Assembly (NCBI RefSeq): GCF_900112775.1
Contig: NZ_FOYZ01000004.1
Location: forward strand, 260,570-324,569
DNA length: 64,000 nucleotides
Direction of reading: 5' to 3'
Source of the DNA: Anaeromicropila populeti
Lineage (GTDB): Bacteria > Bacillota > Clostridia > Lachnospirales > Lachnospiraceae
Position 1 is the first letter of the stretch; every line of letters begins with the position of its first letter. A program made the translations under genes and the position numbers. Below are positions 51,506 to 59,821 of the stretch, piece after piece. The notes under the pieces were generated by a model that saw only the letters and a list, made by a program, of their open reading frames with translations, was not told where the DNA came from and searched no databases.

Positions 51506-52720
51506 ATGAAATATATAATTTTATTAGGTGATGGAATGGCAGATGAACCAGTTCAGAAACTAGAGGGAAAGACACCATTGGAGTATGCAAATACTCCAAC
51601 AATGGATAGTCTTGCCCAGTGTTCTACAATAGGATTGGTACATACAATCCCAGAAGGTATGAGTCCAGGAAGTGATACTGCCAATTTAGCGGTTTTGGGA
51701 TACGATCCAAAAAAATATTACACAGGAAGATCACCATTAGAAGCATTGAGCATTGGTGTGGACATGAAAGAAAGTGATATTGCAATCCGATGCAACATTG
51801 TTACTGTTTCAGACGATGATTTACCATATGAAGAGAAAACAATTATTGATCATAGTTCCAGTGAAATATCAACAGAGGATGCTGATATTTTACTGCAAGC
51901 AGTTAAAGCGGAACTTGAGACAGATATAGTTCGATATTATACAGGAACTAGTTATCGGCATTTGCTTATATGGGATAATGGAGAAGTGGTGGAATTGACA
52001 CCTCCCCATGACATACTGGGAAAAGTGATAGGAAGTTATTTGCCAAATGAAAATTTATTGAAAGACATGATGATTAAAAGCTATGAAATATTAAATAATC
52101 ATCCTGTTAATGTAGAAAGAGCAAAGAAAGGCTTAAATAAAGCTAATTCCATTTGGTTTTGGGGTGCAGGTACAAAGCCAGCACTAGATTCATTTGAAGA
52201 GAAGAATCATAAAAAGGGTGTTATGATTTCGGCTGTTGATTTATTAAAAGGAATTGCAGTAGGCGCTGGGTTAAAAAATATTGAAGTAGAAGGTGCAGAT
52301 GGAACGCTCCATACTAATTATGAGGGCAAGGCAATGGCAGCTGTGAAGGCATTAACAGAAGAGGACTATGATTTTGCTTATATTCATGTTGAGGCGCCAG
52401 ATGAGATGGGCCATCAGGGAAGTCTTGAGCGTAAAATTCAAGCAATTGAATATTTTGACGCAAGAGTGATAAAAGTAGTTAAGGAAGAGATGGATAAAGC
52501 GAGAGTGGATTACCGTCTTTTGATTATGCCAGATCATCCCACTCCAATTGCACTAAGAACACATACTAGCAATCCAGTACCATATATGATATATGACAGT
52601 ACAAGATTACTAGAAAAAGAATGGCATTATAACGAAAAGGATGCAAAAAATAGTGGTAATTATTTAGAAGAAGGATATATGCTTCTATCTGAATTTTTAG
52701 AAAATAGAATAATGAATTAG
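51506..52720 (+). CDS. ApgM-family phosphoglycerate mutase-like protein, proposed homoserine kinase
   Basis: The 404-residue alkaline-phosphatase-superfamily protein has metal motif IILLGDGMADEPV, catalytic-Ser type PGSDTANLAVLGYDP and later metal ligands VEAPDEMGHQG and LLIMPDHPTPIALRTHT. Members of this ApgM subfamily encoded inside threonine operons are annotated as proposed homoserine kinases (TIGR02535) rather than as glycolytic mutases. Here it lies between hom and lysC, and no thrB is seen in the window. The start ATG at 51506 follows AAGAAGG. The kinase role is inference from operon context. Confidence 0.85.
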   Translation: MKYIILLGDGMADEPVQKLEGKTPLEYANTPTMDSLAQCSTIGLVHTIPEGMSPGSDTANLAVLGYDPKKYYTGRSPLEALSIGVDMKESDIAIRCNIVTVSDDDLPYEEKTIIDHSSSEISTEDADILLQAVKAELETDIVRYYTGTSYRHLLIWDNGEVVELTPPHDILGKVIGSYLPNENLLKDMMIKSYEILNNHPVNVERAKKGLNKANSIWFWGAGTKPALDSFEEKNHKKGVMISAVDLLKGIAVGAGLKNIEVEGADGTLHTNYEGKAMAAVKALTEEDYDFAYIHVEAPDEMGHQGSLERKIQAIEYFDARVIKVVKEEMDKARVDYRLLIMPDHPTPIALRTHTSNPVPYMIYDSTRLLEKEWHYNEKDAKNSGNYLEEGYMLLSEFLENRIMN

Positions 52721-52729
52721 GAGGCAGCT

Positions 52730-53941
52730 ATGTTAATAGTAAAAAAATTTGGCGGAACATCGGTAGCCGATAAGGAAAGAATTTTTAATGTTGCCAGAAG
52801 ATGTATTGAAGAATATCAAAAAGGTAATGATGTGGTTGTAGTTTTATCTGCAATGGGAAAACAGACAGATGTTCTTTTAGCACAGGCAAAGGATATTAAT
52901 CCAAATGCTTCAAAAAGAGAGCTTGATATGCTTTTGACAACTGGTGAACAAACATCGGTTTCATTAATGGCTATGGCTATGGGAGCTTTAGGAGTATCAG
53001 CAGTTTCACTTAATGCTTTTCAGGTAGCAATGCATACAACTTCTGATTATGGAAACGCCAGATTAAAAAGAATAGATACTGAACGCATCAGAAATGAATT
53101 AGCAAATAGAAAAATTGTTATTGTTACAGGTTTCCAAGGTATTAATCAATTTAATGATTATACAACACTTGGCCGTGGAGGTTCAGATACGACAGCAGTT
53201 GCATTAGCAGCAGCACTTCATGCAGATGCATGTGAAATATATACGGATGTAGATGGTGTATTTACAGCTGACCCAAGAAAAGTAAAGAATGCTAGAAAGC
53301 TAGATGAAATTACGTATGATGAGATGTTGGAACTAGCTACTTTAGGAGCGGGTGTTCTTCATAATCGTTCTGTAGAAATGGCAAAAAAATACGGGGTACA
53401 ACTGGTAGTCCGTTCAAGTTTAAATCAAACAGAAGGAACAGTAGTTAAGGAGGAAGTAAAAATGGAAAAAATGCTTGTAAGTGGGGTAGCATGTGATAAA
53501 AATACGGCACGTATTGCTGTAGTTGGATTAGAAGATCAACCAGGGGTTGCATTTAAATTATTTAATCATCTTGCAAATCACAATATTAATGTTGATATTA
53601 TATTACAATCTATTGGAAGAGATGGAACAAAGGATATTAGCTTTACAGTAGCCGAAGACGTTGCAGATGAAGCTGTTGAAATAATTGAAAGACATAGAAG
53701 CGGCAGTCTAAAGTGTCAAAGTATAGATGTTGAGAAAACAGTTACTAAAGTATCTGTTGTAGGGGCAGGAATGATGACAAATGCTGGTGTTGCAGCAAAA
53801 ATGTTTGAGGCACTGTATGACTGTGGTGTGAATATAAAGCAAATTTCAACTTCTGAAATTAAAGTAACGGTATTGATTGATGAAAAATATGAAGAGGTAG
53901 CCATGAATGCAGTACATGATGCGTTCAGCTTAGGGAAATAA
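52730..53941 (+). CDS. lysC: Aspartate kinase
   Basis: The 403-residue enzyme has catalytic motif IVKKFGGTSVADKERIF, TLGRGGSDTTAVALAAAL and a C-terminal pair of ACT domains from about residue 255 (GLEDQPGVAFKLFNHL, GAGMMTNAGVAAKMFEAL, IKQISTSEIKVTVLI). The two ACT domains indicate feedback control by lysine and/or threonine. It starts 10 bp after the ApgM-like gene with AGGAGGC and ends the operon before a terminator. An internal ATG at 53462 preceded by AAGGAGG could give a separate small ACT subunit, as in Bacillus LysC. Confidence 0.95.
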   Translation: MLIVKKFGGTSVADKERIFNVARRCIEEYQKGNDVVVVLSAMGKQTDVLLAQAKDINPNASKRELDMLLTTGEQTSVSLMAMAMGALGVSAVSLNAFQVAMHTTSDYGNARLKRIDTERIRNELANRKIVIVTGFQGINQFNDYTTLGRGGSDTTAVALAAALHADACEIYTDVDGVFTADPRKVKNARKLDEITYDEMLELATLGAGVLHNRSVEMAKKYGVQLVVRSSLNQTEGTVVKEEVKMEKMLVSGVACDKNTARIAVVGLEDQPGVAFKLFNHLANHNINVDIILQSIGRDGTKDISFTVAEDVADEAVEIIERHRSGSLKCQSIDVEKTVTKVSVVGAGMMTNAGVAAKMFEALYDCGVNIKQISTSEIKVTVLIDEKYEEVAMNAVHDAFSLGK

Positions 53942-53962
53942 TTCATAAATACTAATTAAGAT

Positions 53963-54012
53963 AAGCCTTGTAAAGGAAGCGGAATAAATGCTTTTATTTG
54001 CAAGGCTTTTAT
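53963..54012 (+). terminator. Terminator after lysC
   Basis: AAGCCTTG (53963-53970) pairs with CAAGGCTT (54001-54008), with an inner AAGC/GCTT pair, followed by T's. Confidence 0.75.
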
Positions 54013-54026
54013 AGAAAGGAAGTTCA

Positions 54027-56168
54027 ATGAACATTTTACACCAATTAAAAGATGAGTTAAATATTCAGCTATGGCAAGTAGAAGCTACTGTTAAATTAAT
54101 TGATGAAGGAAATACCATTCCTTTTATTGCACGTTACCGGAAAGAACAACATGGTTCTCTAGATGATGAACAATTAAGAAATCTCAGTGAACGCTTGACG
54201 TATTTGAGAAATTTGGAAGAGAAAAAGCAGCAGGTGCTTGCCAGTATTGAGGAACAAGGAAAATTAACGGATGAGTTAAGAATGCAAATTATAGCGGCAA
54301 CGACACAAGTGGTTGTGGAAGATTTATATCGGCCATATCGTCCCAAAAGACGGACAAGGGCAACTGTTGCCAAGGAAAAGGGATTGGAAGGCCTAGCCAA
54401 TATTATTTTGCTGCAAATAACTACAAAGCCTCTAGAACAGGAAGCATTGCCATATGTATCGGAGGAGAAAGATGTTAAAACTGTGGAAGAAGCGATTCAA
54501 GGAGCCATGGATATTATAGCAGAAAATATAGCAGATGAAGCAGATTATCGTATTTATATCCGTAATGCAACCGTAAAAGAAGGTAAAATAAATTCAACGG
54601 CAAAAAAGAAAGAAGAAAAATCAGTATATGAGATGTATTATGAATATGAGGAACCAATTAATAAAATTGTTGGACACCGTATTTTGGCATTAAACAGAGG
54701 GGAAAAGGAAAAAATTTTAACAGTTAAAATAATAGCACCTGATGAGAAAATACTGATTTATTTAGAAAAGCAAGTGATTTCAAGAGATAATCCATATACA
54801 GCTCCAGTGTTGAAGACAACCATAGAAGATAGTTACAAACGTCTAATAGCGCCAGCAATAGAGAGGGAAATCCGAAATGATTTAACGGAAAAGGCTGAGG
54901 ATGGGGCAATTAAAATTTTTGGAAAAAATCTGGAACAACTGCTTATGCAGCCTCCAATTGTAGGACAGGTTGTACTGGGATGGGATCCCGCCTTTCGTAC
55001 AGGCTGTAAGCTTGCTGTTGTAGATGCAACGGGAAAGGTATTAGATACCACAGTTATTTATCCTACAGAACCACAGAATAAAGTGGAAGAGTCTAAAAAG
55101 ACGGTAAAGCATTTAATTGAAAAGTATGGAATTACATTAATTTCTGTCGGAAATGGTACTGCTTCCAGAGAGTCAGAACGTGTAATAGTAGAAATGTTAA
55201 AAGAACTTCATAAACCTGTTCAATATATTATTGTAAATGAAGCTGGTGCCTCTGTGTATTCTGCCAGTAAGCTGGCAACAGAAGAATTTCCTAACTTTGA
55301 TGTAGGACAAAGGAGTGCGGCATCTATTGCAAGAAGGTTACAGGATCCACTAGCTGAATTGGTTAAAATTGACCCAAAGTCAATTGGTGTTGGCCAGTAT
55401 CAGCATGATATGAACCAGAAAAAATTGAGCGAAGCTTTAAATGGCGTGGTAGAAGGATGCGTGAATAAAGTGGGAATTGATTTGAATACAGCATCTGCTT
55501 CTTTATTAGAGTATATTTCTGGAATCAGTAAGGTAATTGCTAAAAATATTGTTTTGTATCGAGAAGAACATGGCAAGTTTGTTGAAAGAAAAGAGTTATT
55601 AAAGGTAGCAAAGCTAGGACCAAAGGCATATGAGCAATGCGCAGGTTTTATGAGAATAGTAGAAGGTAAAAATCCACTGGATGCCACAAGTGTTCATCCG
55701 GAATCTTATGATGCAGCAAAAAAACTACTAGATAAACTGGGATACAAGCTAGAAGACATAAAAGGCGGTGTGACAGGCCTTGGAAAAATGATAAGGGATA
55801 AGAAGGCATTAGCACAGGAACTTGAAATTGGTGAGATTACGCTATTAGACATTATAAAAGAATTAGAGAAGCCAGGACGTGATCCAAGAGATGAAATGCC
55901 AAAGCCTATTCTTAGGACAGATGTTTTGGAAATGAAGGATTTGGAACCAGGGATGGTTTTAAAAGGAACGGTTAGAAATGTAATTGATTTTGGAGCATTT
56001 GTTGATATCGGGGTACATCAGGATGGTTTGGTACACATATCAGAATTGTCAGATAAGAAATTTGTAAAGCATCCGCTGGAGATAGTGAGTGTTGGTGATG
56101 TTGTTGAAGTAAAGGTAATGAGTGTAGACTTGGCAAAAAAACGGATACAGCTTTCAATGAAAATATAA
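54027..56168 (+). CDS. tex: Tex-family S1 RNA-binding protein
   Basis: The 713-residue protein has the Tex order: an N-terminal helical region (EATVKLIDEGNTIPFIARYRKE), a YqgF-like RNase-H fold (GQVVLGWDPAFRTGCKLAVVD), helix-hairpin-helix repeats (LLEYISGISKVIAKNIVLYREE) and a C-terminal S1 domain (GMVLKGTVRNVIDFGAFVDIGVHQDGLVHISEL, ~635-700). It is related to Spt6 and binds nucleic acid; roles in transcription and toxin expression are known in other species. It starts after AGAAAGGAAG with no other operon member. Confidence 0.95.
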   Translation: MNILHQLKDELNIQLWQVEATVKLIDEGNTIPFIARYRKEQHGSLDDEQLRNLSERLTYLRNLEEKKQQVLASIEEQGKLTDELRMQIIAATTQVVVEDLYRPYRPKRRTRATVAKEKGLEGLANIILLQITTKPLEQEALPYVSEEKDVKTVEEAIQGAMDIIAENIADEADYRIYIRNATVKEGKINSTAKKKEEKSVYEMYYEYEEPINKIVGHRILALNRGEKEKILTVKIIAPDEKILIYLEKQVISRDNPYTAPVLKTTIEDSYKRLIAPAIEREIRNDLTEKAEDGAIKIFGKNLEQLLMQPPIVGQVVLGWDPAFRTGCKLAVVDATGKVLDTTVIYPTEPQNKVEESKKTVKHLIEKYGITLISVGNGTASRESERVIVEMLKELHKPVQYIIVNEAGASVYSASKLATEEFPNFDVGQRSAASIARRLQDPLAELVKIDPKSIGVGQYQHDMNQKKLSEALNGVVEGCVNKVGIDLNTASASLLEYISGISKVIAKNIVLYREEHGKFVERKELLKVAKLGPKAYEQCAGFMRIVEGKNPLDATSVHPESYDAAKKLLDKLGYKLEDIKGGVTGLGKMIRDKKALAQELEIGEITLLDIIKELEKPGRDPRDEMPKPILRTDVLEMKDLEPGMVLKGTVRNVIDFGAFVDIGVHQDGLVHISELSDKKFVKHPLEIVSVGDVVEVKVMSVDLAKKRIQLSMKI

Positions 56169-56213
56169 AACGACATAATATTTTATAAATATGGAATAAT
56201 TTACTAATAATGC

Positions 56214-56242
56214 TTGACAACTTTTCTAAATTACATTAAAAT
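56214..56242 (+). promoter_or_regulatory. Promoter of the FMN riboswitch-ribU transcript
   Basis: TTGACA (56214-56219), 17 bp, TAAAAT (56237-56242), about 20 bp before the aptamer. Confidence 0.65.
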
Positions 56243-56263
56243 AGATATATAAACTGAATAAGA

Positions 56264-56374
56264 AGTCTTCGGGGCAGGGTGTAACTCCCGACCGGCGGTA
56301 TAGTCCGCGAACCATTAAGTGGTTGATTTGGTGCAATTCCAAAACCGACAGTAAAGTCTGGATGAGAGAAGATA
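56264..56374 (+). ncRNA. FMN riboswitch (RFN element)
   Basis: The conserved RFN core is present in order: AGTCTTCGGGGCAGGGTG, AACTCCCGACCGGCGGTA, TAGTCCGCGA, the variable arm ACCATTAAGTGGTT, GGTGCAATTCC, ACCGACAGT and TAAAGTCTGGATGAGAGAAG. Bound FMN is expected to end transcription at the terminator at 56426-56459, lowering riboflavin uptake through the ribU gene downstream. Confidence 0.96.
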
Positions 56375-56425
56375 ACGTGTTTCAAAATCTATAATAGAAA
56401 AGGTTTTGAAAATCAAACGAAATAA

Positions 56426-56459
56426 AAAGCAGCCTCGTAATTTTTAGAGGCTGTTTTTT
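56426..56459 (+). terminator. Expression-platform terminator of the FMN riboswitch
   Basis: CAGCCTC (56430-56436) and GAGGCTG (56447-56453) with flanking A/T pairs, followed by T6, 28 bp before the ribU start codon. Confidence 0.88.
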
Positions 56460-56487
56460 GTACTTATCGAGGAAGAGGAGGAACAAT

Positions 56488-57102
56488 ATGTTAAAGAAAA
56501 CAAATGTAACTGAGAACAGAATATTTACGACAAAACAATTAGTTATTATTGCAATGCTGGCAGCACTTTCTTACGTTTTACAGCTTTTACATCTGCCATT
56601 TAAGTATTTAGGATTTCTTGAATTTGAATTTAGTGACATCCCTGCTATAGTAGCAGGATTTGTGTATGGCCCATTAGTTGGTATTATGATTGAGATGATT
56701 AAAAATTTAATCAAAGGAATTACCGCAACTACTACAGGTGGTGTTGGAGAAATAGCTAATTTTATTATTAGCGTAGCTTACATATATCCCACATGCTATT
56801 TGTTCCGTAAGCTGAAAGGAAGGGGAAAATATAGTGTACCATTTATTACAGGTGTAATAAGTATGTCTGTTGTTGGCATATTAATGAACTATTTTTTGAT
56901 GATTCCTCTTCAGGCAAAAGTATACCATCTAGAAATTGAAACAATTGTTGGGTGGGCAACAGCTACAATACCAGCAATTAATGACTTATTTACGCTGGTA
57001 ATTCTGGGTATTACCCCATACAATATTGCAAAGGGATTAGCAATTTCAATAATTGGTTTCTTTTGCTATAAATATTTAAAAAACTTTATGACAGAGCAAT
57101 AG
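56488..57102 (+). CDS. ribU: Riboflavin ECF transporter S component RibU
   Basis: The 204-residue membrane protein has about six helices and matches the RibU type. QLVIIAMLAALSYVLQLL opens the first helix, then LEFEFSDIPAIVAGFVYGPLVGIMIEMIKNLIKG, the riboflavin-binding and ECF-coupling region. It is the substrate-binding subunit of an energy-coupling factor transporter. The general EcfAA'T module is not in the window. The ATG at 56488 follows GAGGAGGAAC; the FMN riboswitch upstream confirms the substrate. Confidence 0.94.
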   Translation: MLKKTNVTENRIFTTKQLVIIAMLAALSYVLQLLHLPFKYLGFLEFEFSDIPAIVAGFVYGPLVGIMIEMIKNLIKGITATTTGGVGEIANFIISVAYIYPTCYLFRKLKGRGKYSVPFITGVISMSVVGILMNYFLMIPLQAKVYHLEIETIVGWATATIPAINDLFTLVILGITPYNIAKGLAISIIGFFCYKYLKNFMTEQ

Positions 57103-57124
57103 GCAGGAATATAAATGATTAATT

Positions 57125-57167
57125 AAAACAAGCTTTCAAAAACATAGTTTGAAAGCTTGTTTTTTTA
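57125..57167 (+). terminator. Terminator after ribU
   Basis: ACAAGCTTTCAAA and TTTGAAAGCTTGT form a 13-bp stem with a 7-nt loop and a long T run. Confidence 0.92.
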
Positions 57168-57220
57168 TATAAATTTGATATAATTTTAATAGTACTATAA
57201 ATTCGGAAAGAGGTAGCTGT

Positions 57221-57730
57221 GTGGAGAAAGAAGTAAGACTAAGCATTATTATAACACCGAAAGACATGCATCACTTTTTGGTAAAGCACACATATGGCGG
57301 TGTTTCGGGAATCGTTGGAATATTAATTAGTGTAGTAGCACTTATCTTTTTAGCAATAGGTTATCAGCATAATGATACATTAAAGAATGTTATGCTTGCA
57401 GGAATAGGTGCATTATTTACGGTGGTACAGCCACTTCAGCTAAAATTAAAAGCGGCACAGCAGGTAAAGCTGAATCCTATGTTTCAGAAACCATTACTAT
57501 ATTTGATAGACGGTTCAGGTATTAAGGTGAGTCAAATGGAAGAAGAAGCAGCTGTAGCCTGGGAGGACATTCGGAAGGTAGTAGAAACGAAAAAAAGTAT
57601 TATTGTATATATGTCACCAGTGAGAGCATTTATTTGGCCAAAAGAGCAGTATTCAGACAAAGCTGTTCAGGTGAAGGAACTTATTTCACAAAATTTAAAG
57701 AAAGAACAGTGTAAATGGAGTAAAGTATGA
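57221..57730 (+). CDS. YcxB-like membrane protein
   Basis: The 169-residue protein has two adjacent membrane helices (~28-47 and 55-70) and a C-terminal beta-rich YcxB-like domain (LYLIDGSGIKVSQMEEEAAVAWEDIRKVVETKKSIIVYM, split over ~92-131; PVRAFIWPKEQY). Function unknown. It starts with GTG at 57221 (AAAGAGG upstream) and overlaps tsaE by ATGA, so it opens the tsaE-tsaB-rimI operon. Such genes are common in Clostridia but have no assigned role. Confidence 0.75.
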   Translation: MEKEVRLSIIITPKDMHHFLVKHTYGGVSGIVGILISVVALIFLAIGYQHNDTLKNVMLAGIGALFTVVQPLQLKLKAAQQVKLNPMFQKPLLYLIDGSGIKVSQMEEEAAVAWEDIRKVVETKKSIIVYMSPVRAFIWPKEQYSDKAVQVKELISQNLKKEQCKWSKV

Positions 57731-58158
57731 TATATGAGAGTTTCAAAGCAGAGGATACTTTCTTATTTGGAGAGCAGATAGGTAAAGCATGCAGACCTGG
57801 AGAAATATACTGTCTGTTAGGCGATTTGGGGGTGGGGAAAACCGTATTTACCCAAGGTTTTGCCAAAGGACTGGGTATTTCAGAGGCAGTCAGCAGCCCG
57901 ACCTTCACTATTATTCAAGAATATGAAGATGGGAGAATTCCGTTTTATCATTTTGATGTCTATCGAATTTCAGATATTGAAGAAATGTATGAATTAGGAT
58001 ATGAAGATTATTTTTATGGGGAAGGAGTCTGTCTGATTGAATGGGCAGGACTGATAAAAGAACTTTTACCAGAAACGGTGAAAATTATTTCGATTGAAAA
58101 GGATTCTGAAAAAGGATTTGACTATCGGAAAATTCAATTGGAGGAAAGTCAGTTATGA
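57727..58158 (+). CDS. tsaE: tRNA threonylcarbamoyladenosine biosynthesis protein TsaE
   Basis: The 143-residue P-loop ATPase has Walker A LLGDLGVGKTVFTQGFAKGLG, VSSPTFTIIQEYEDG and FYHFDVYRI. It energises the TsaBD complex that makes t6A at position 37 of ANN-decoding tRNAs. It overlaps the preceding YcxB-like gene and the following tsaB by ATGA, the tight coupling usual for this operon. Confidence 0.95.
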   Translation: MIYESFKAEDTFLFGEQIGKACRPGEIYCLLGDLGVGKTVFTQGFAKGLGISEAVSSPTFTIIQEYEDGRIPFYHFDVYRISDIEEMYELGYEDYFYGEGVCLIEWAGLIKELLPETVKIISIEKDSEKGFDYRKIQLEESQL

Positions 58159-58862
58159 TTATATTAGGGATAGATAGCTCAGGGTTGGTAGCATCTGTTG
58201 CAGTTTTGCGAGATGGAGAAATTATTGGTGAATATACCATTAATTATAAAAAGACTCATTCCCAGACTTTGTTACCAATGCTGGATGAACTGGTTAAAAT
58301 GTTGGAACTGAAACTGGAGCAAATAGATGCAATAGCAGTGGCAGGTGGACCAGGCTCATTTACTGGATTAAGAATTGGTGCAGCTACAGCAAAAGGACTT
58401 GGGCTGGCATTGGATAAACCTATTGTATCGGTACCTACAGTAGACAGCTTGGCATATAATCTGTTTGGGACAGATAAGATAATCTGCCCCATAATGGATG
58501 CCAGAAGAAACCAAGTGTATACGGGTTTGTATGAATTTCAGGGAAAAGAATTTAATGTAATTTTGCAACAGAATGCTTCTTCAATTGAGGACATACTGTT
58601 GAAAGTTAAAGAAGTTGGAAGAGATGTGATTTTCTTGGGGGATGGAGTTCCGGTTTATCAAGAAATAATTCAAAGCATTTTAAAAACAGGTTATTTCTTT
58701 GCACCTCCTCATCTGGCAAGACAGCGGGCAGCTTCCATCGCCGCTTTAGGTGCTGTATATTTTGATAAGGGGGTTTGTGAATCTGCTCAAGAACATAAGC
58801 CTGTATATTTGAGATTGTCTCAGGCGGAACGTGAACTGTTGGAAAAGCAAAATGAAAGGTAA
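58155..58862 (+). CDS. tsaB: tRNA threonylcarbamoyladenosine biosynthesis protein TsaB
   Basis: The 235-residue ASKHA-fold partner of TsaD has ILGIDSSGLVASVAVLRDGEI, SQTLLPMLDELV and AVAGGPGSFTGLRIGAATAKGLGLAL. It lacks the metal-binding histidines of TsaD, as expected of the non-catalytic scaffold. It overlaps tsaE by 4 bp; rimI follows 19 bp later. Confidence 0.94.
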   Translation: MIILGIDSSGLVASVAVLRDGEIIGEYTINYKKTHSQTLLPMLDELVKMLELKLEQIDAIAVAGGPGSFTGLRIGAATAKGLGLALDKPIVSVPTVDSLAYNLFGTDKIICPIMDARRNQVYTGLYEFQGKEFNVILQQNASSIEDILLKVKEVGRDVIFLGDGVPVYQEIIQSILKTGYFFAPPHLARQRAASIAALGAVYFDKGVCESAQEHKPVYLRLSQAERELLEKQNER

Positions 58863-58881
58863 GTAAAGGGTGATAAAGTAA

Positions 58882-59349
58882 TTGATTCGGTTTATGTGTG
58901 AAGATGATTTGGAAGAAGTTTGTAGTATTGAAAATAAAATGTTTTCAAAACCTTGGTCAAAAAGCGATTTTTTTACATCTATGAAGAACAGACAAAATAT
59001 TTATCTGGTTGCGGAAGAACCACAAGGGGAAATAGTTGGCTATTGTGGCTGTTGGGGTGTTGTAGATGAAGGGCAGATTACCAATGTTGCAGTCAAACCA
59101 GAGGCTCGATGTAAGGGAATTGGAACTGAGATGCTGAAGGAATTAATAAGGATAGGGCGAGATGAAGGTTTATTGCAATTTACACTTGAGGTAAGAGAAA
59201 GTAATATGCAGGCAATTCGTTTGTATGAGAAACTTGGATTTAGTTCTGCTGGAATACGCAAAAATTTTTATGAAGCTCCTCTGGAAAATGCAGTAATTAT
59301 GTGGCTGACAGATGATAATAGTTCAGGTTGTATGAGAAATAGGGATTAA
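58882..59349 (+). CDS. rimI: Ribosomal protein S18-alanine N-acetyltransferase RimI
   Basis: The 155-residue GNAT protein has acetyl-CoA loop VKPEARCKGIGTEMLKELI and C-terminal LEVRESNMQAIRLYEKLGFSSAGIRKNFY, the classical RimI ending. A TTG start at 58882 follows AAAGGGTGAT; an ATG at 58894 is possible. Position after tsaB in a t6A operon is the usual Firmicutes order. Confidence 0.9.
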   Translation: MIRFMCEDDLEEVCSIENKMFSKPWSKSDFFTSMKNRQNIYLVAEEPQGEIVGYCGCWGVVDEGQITNVAVKPEARCKGIGTEMLKELIRIGRDEGLLQFTLEVRESNMQAIRLYEKLGFSSAGIRKNFYEAPLENAVIMWLTDDNSSGCMRNRD

Positions 59350-59429
59350 GATATTATTACCAGTTCGAAAACTTATTATAGGTGTTATAATAGATTTGAA
59401 AACTTGGGTCTTCAGGAGGGATAAGCTTA

Positions 59430-59651
59430 ATGGCAGTCAAAAGAGTTTTCTGTAATGTATGTGGTCGAGCAATTGAAGTAAGAAATGGAATAATGCGAGA
59501 AGATGTTTTTGAGGCAGAAAAAGAATGGGGATATTTTTCTAACAAAGATACAGAAATACACAAATTTAATATATGTGAAGCCTGTTATGAAGAAATTACT
59601 TCTCAGTTTAAAATTCCGGTCAAGGTAATAAAAAAGACAGAGGTTATGTAA
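59430..59651 (+). CDS. Small zinc-ribbon-like protein of unknown function
   Basis: The 73-residue protein begins with FCNVCGRAIE and has a second pair in NICEACYEEI, two C-x2-C knuckles about 40 residues apart, which would make one zinc site. Helical ends are rich in Lys and Glu. It starts after CAGGAGGG and ends before a strong terminator. I do not recognise a named family; similar small proteins are common in Lachnospiraceae. Confidence 0.75.
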   Translation: MAVKRVFCNVCGRAIEVRNGIMREDVFEAEKEWGYFSNKDTEIHKFNICEACYEEITSQFKIPVKVIKKTEVM

Positions 59652-59661
59652 CGTGAATGGA

Positions 59662-59687
59662 AAAAGGAAGCCAGAAGGCTTCCTTTT
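59662..59687 (+). terminator. Terminator after the small zinc-ribbon gene
   Basis: AAAAGGAAGCC and GGCTTCCTTTT, 11-bp stem, 4-nt loop; the 3' arm itself ends in T4. Confidence 0.85.
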
Positions 59688-59718
59688 GCAGTTGCAGCTA
59701 AGGCCGAGTACAGCCGGG

Positions 59719-59747
59719 TTGATTAAAATAAGAAAATATGGTAATAT
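59719..59747 (+). promoter_or_regulatory. Promoter of rnz
   Basis: TTGATT (59719-59724), 17 bp, TAATAT (59742-59747), about 75 bp before the start codon. Confidence 0.45.
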
Positions 59748-59821
59748 AAATAAATAATTTATATGGAAATAAATTTGTTAAAATGGCACTTGCAATATGT
59801 GGCATAAAGAGAGGAAAATAC

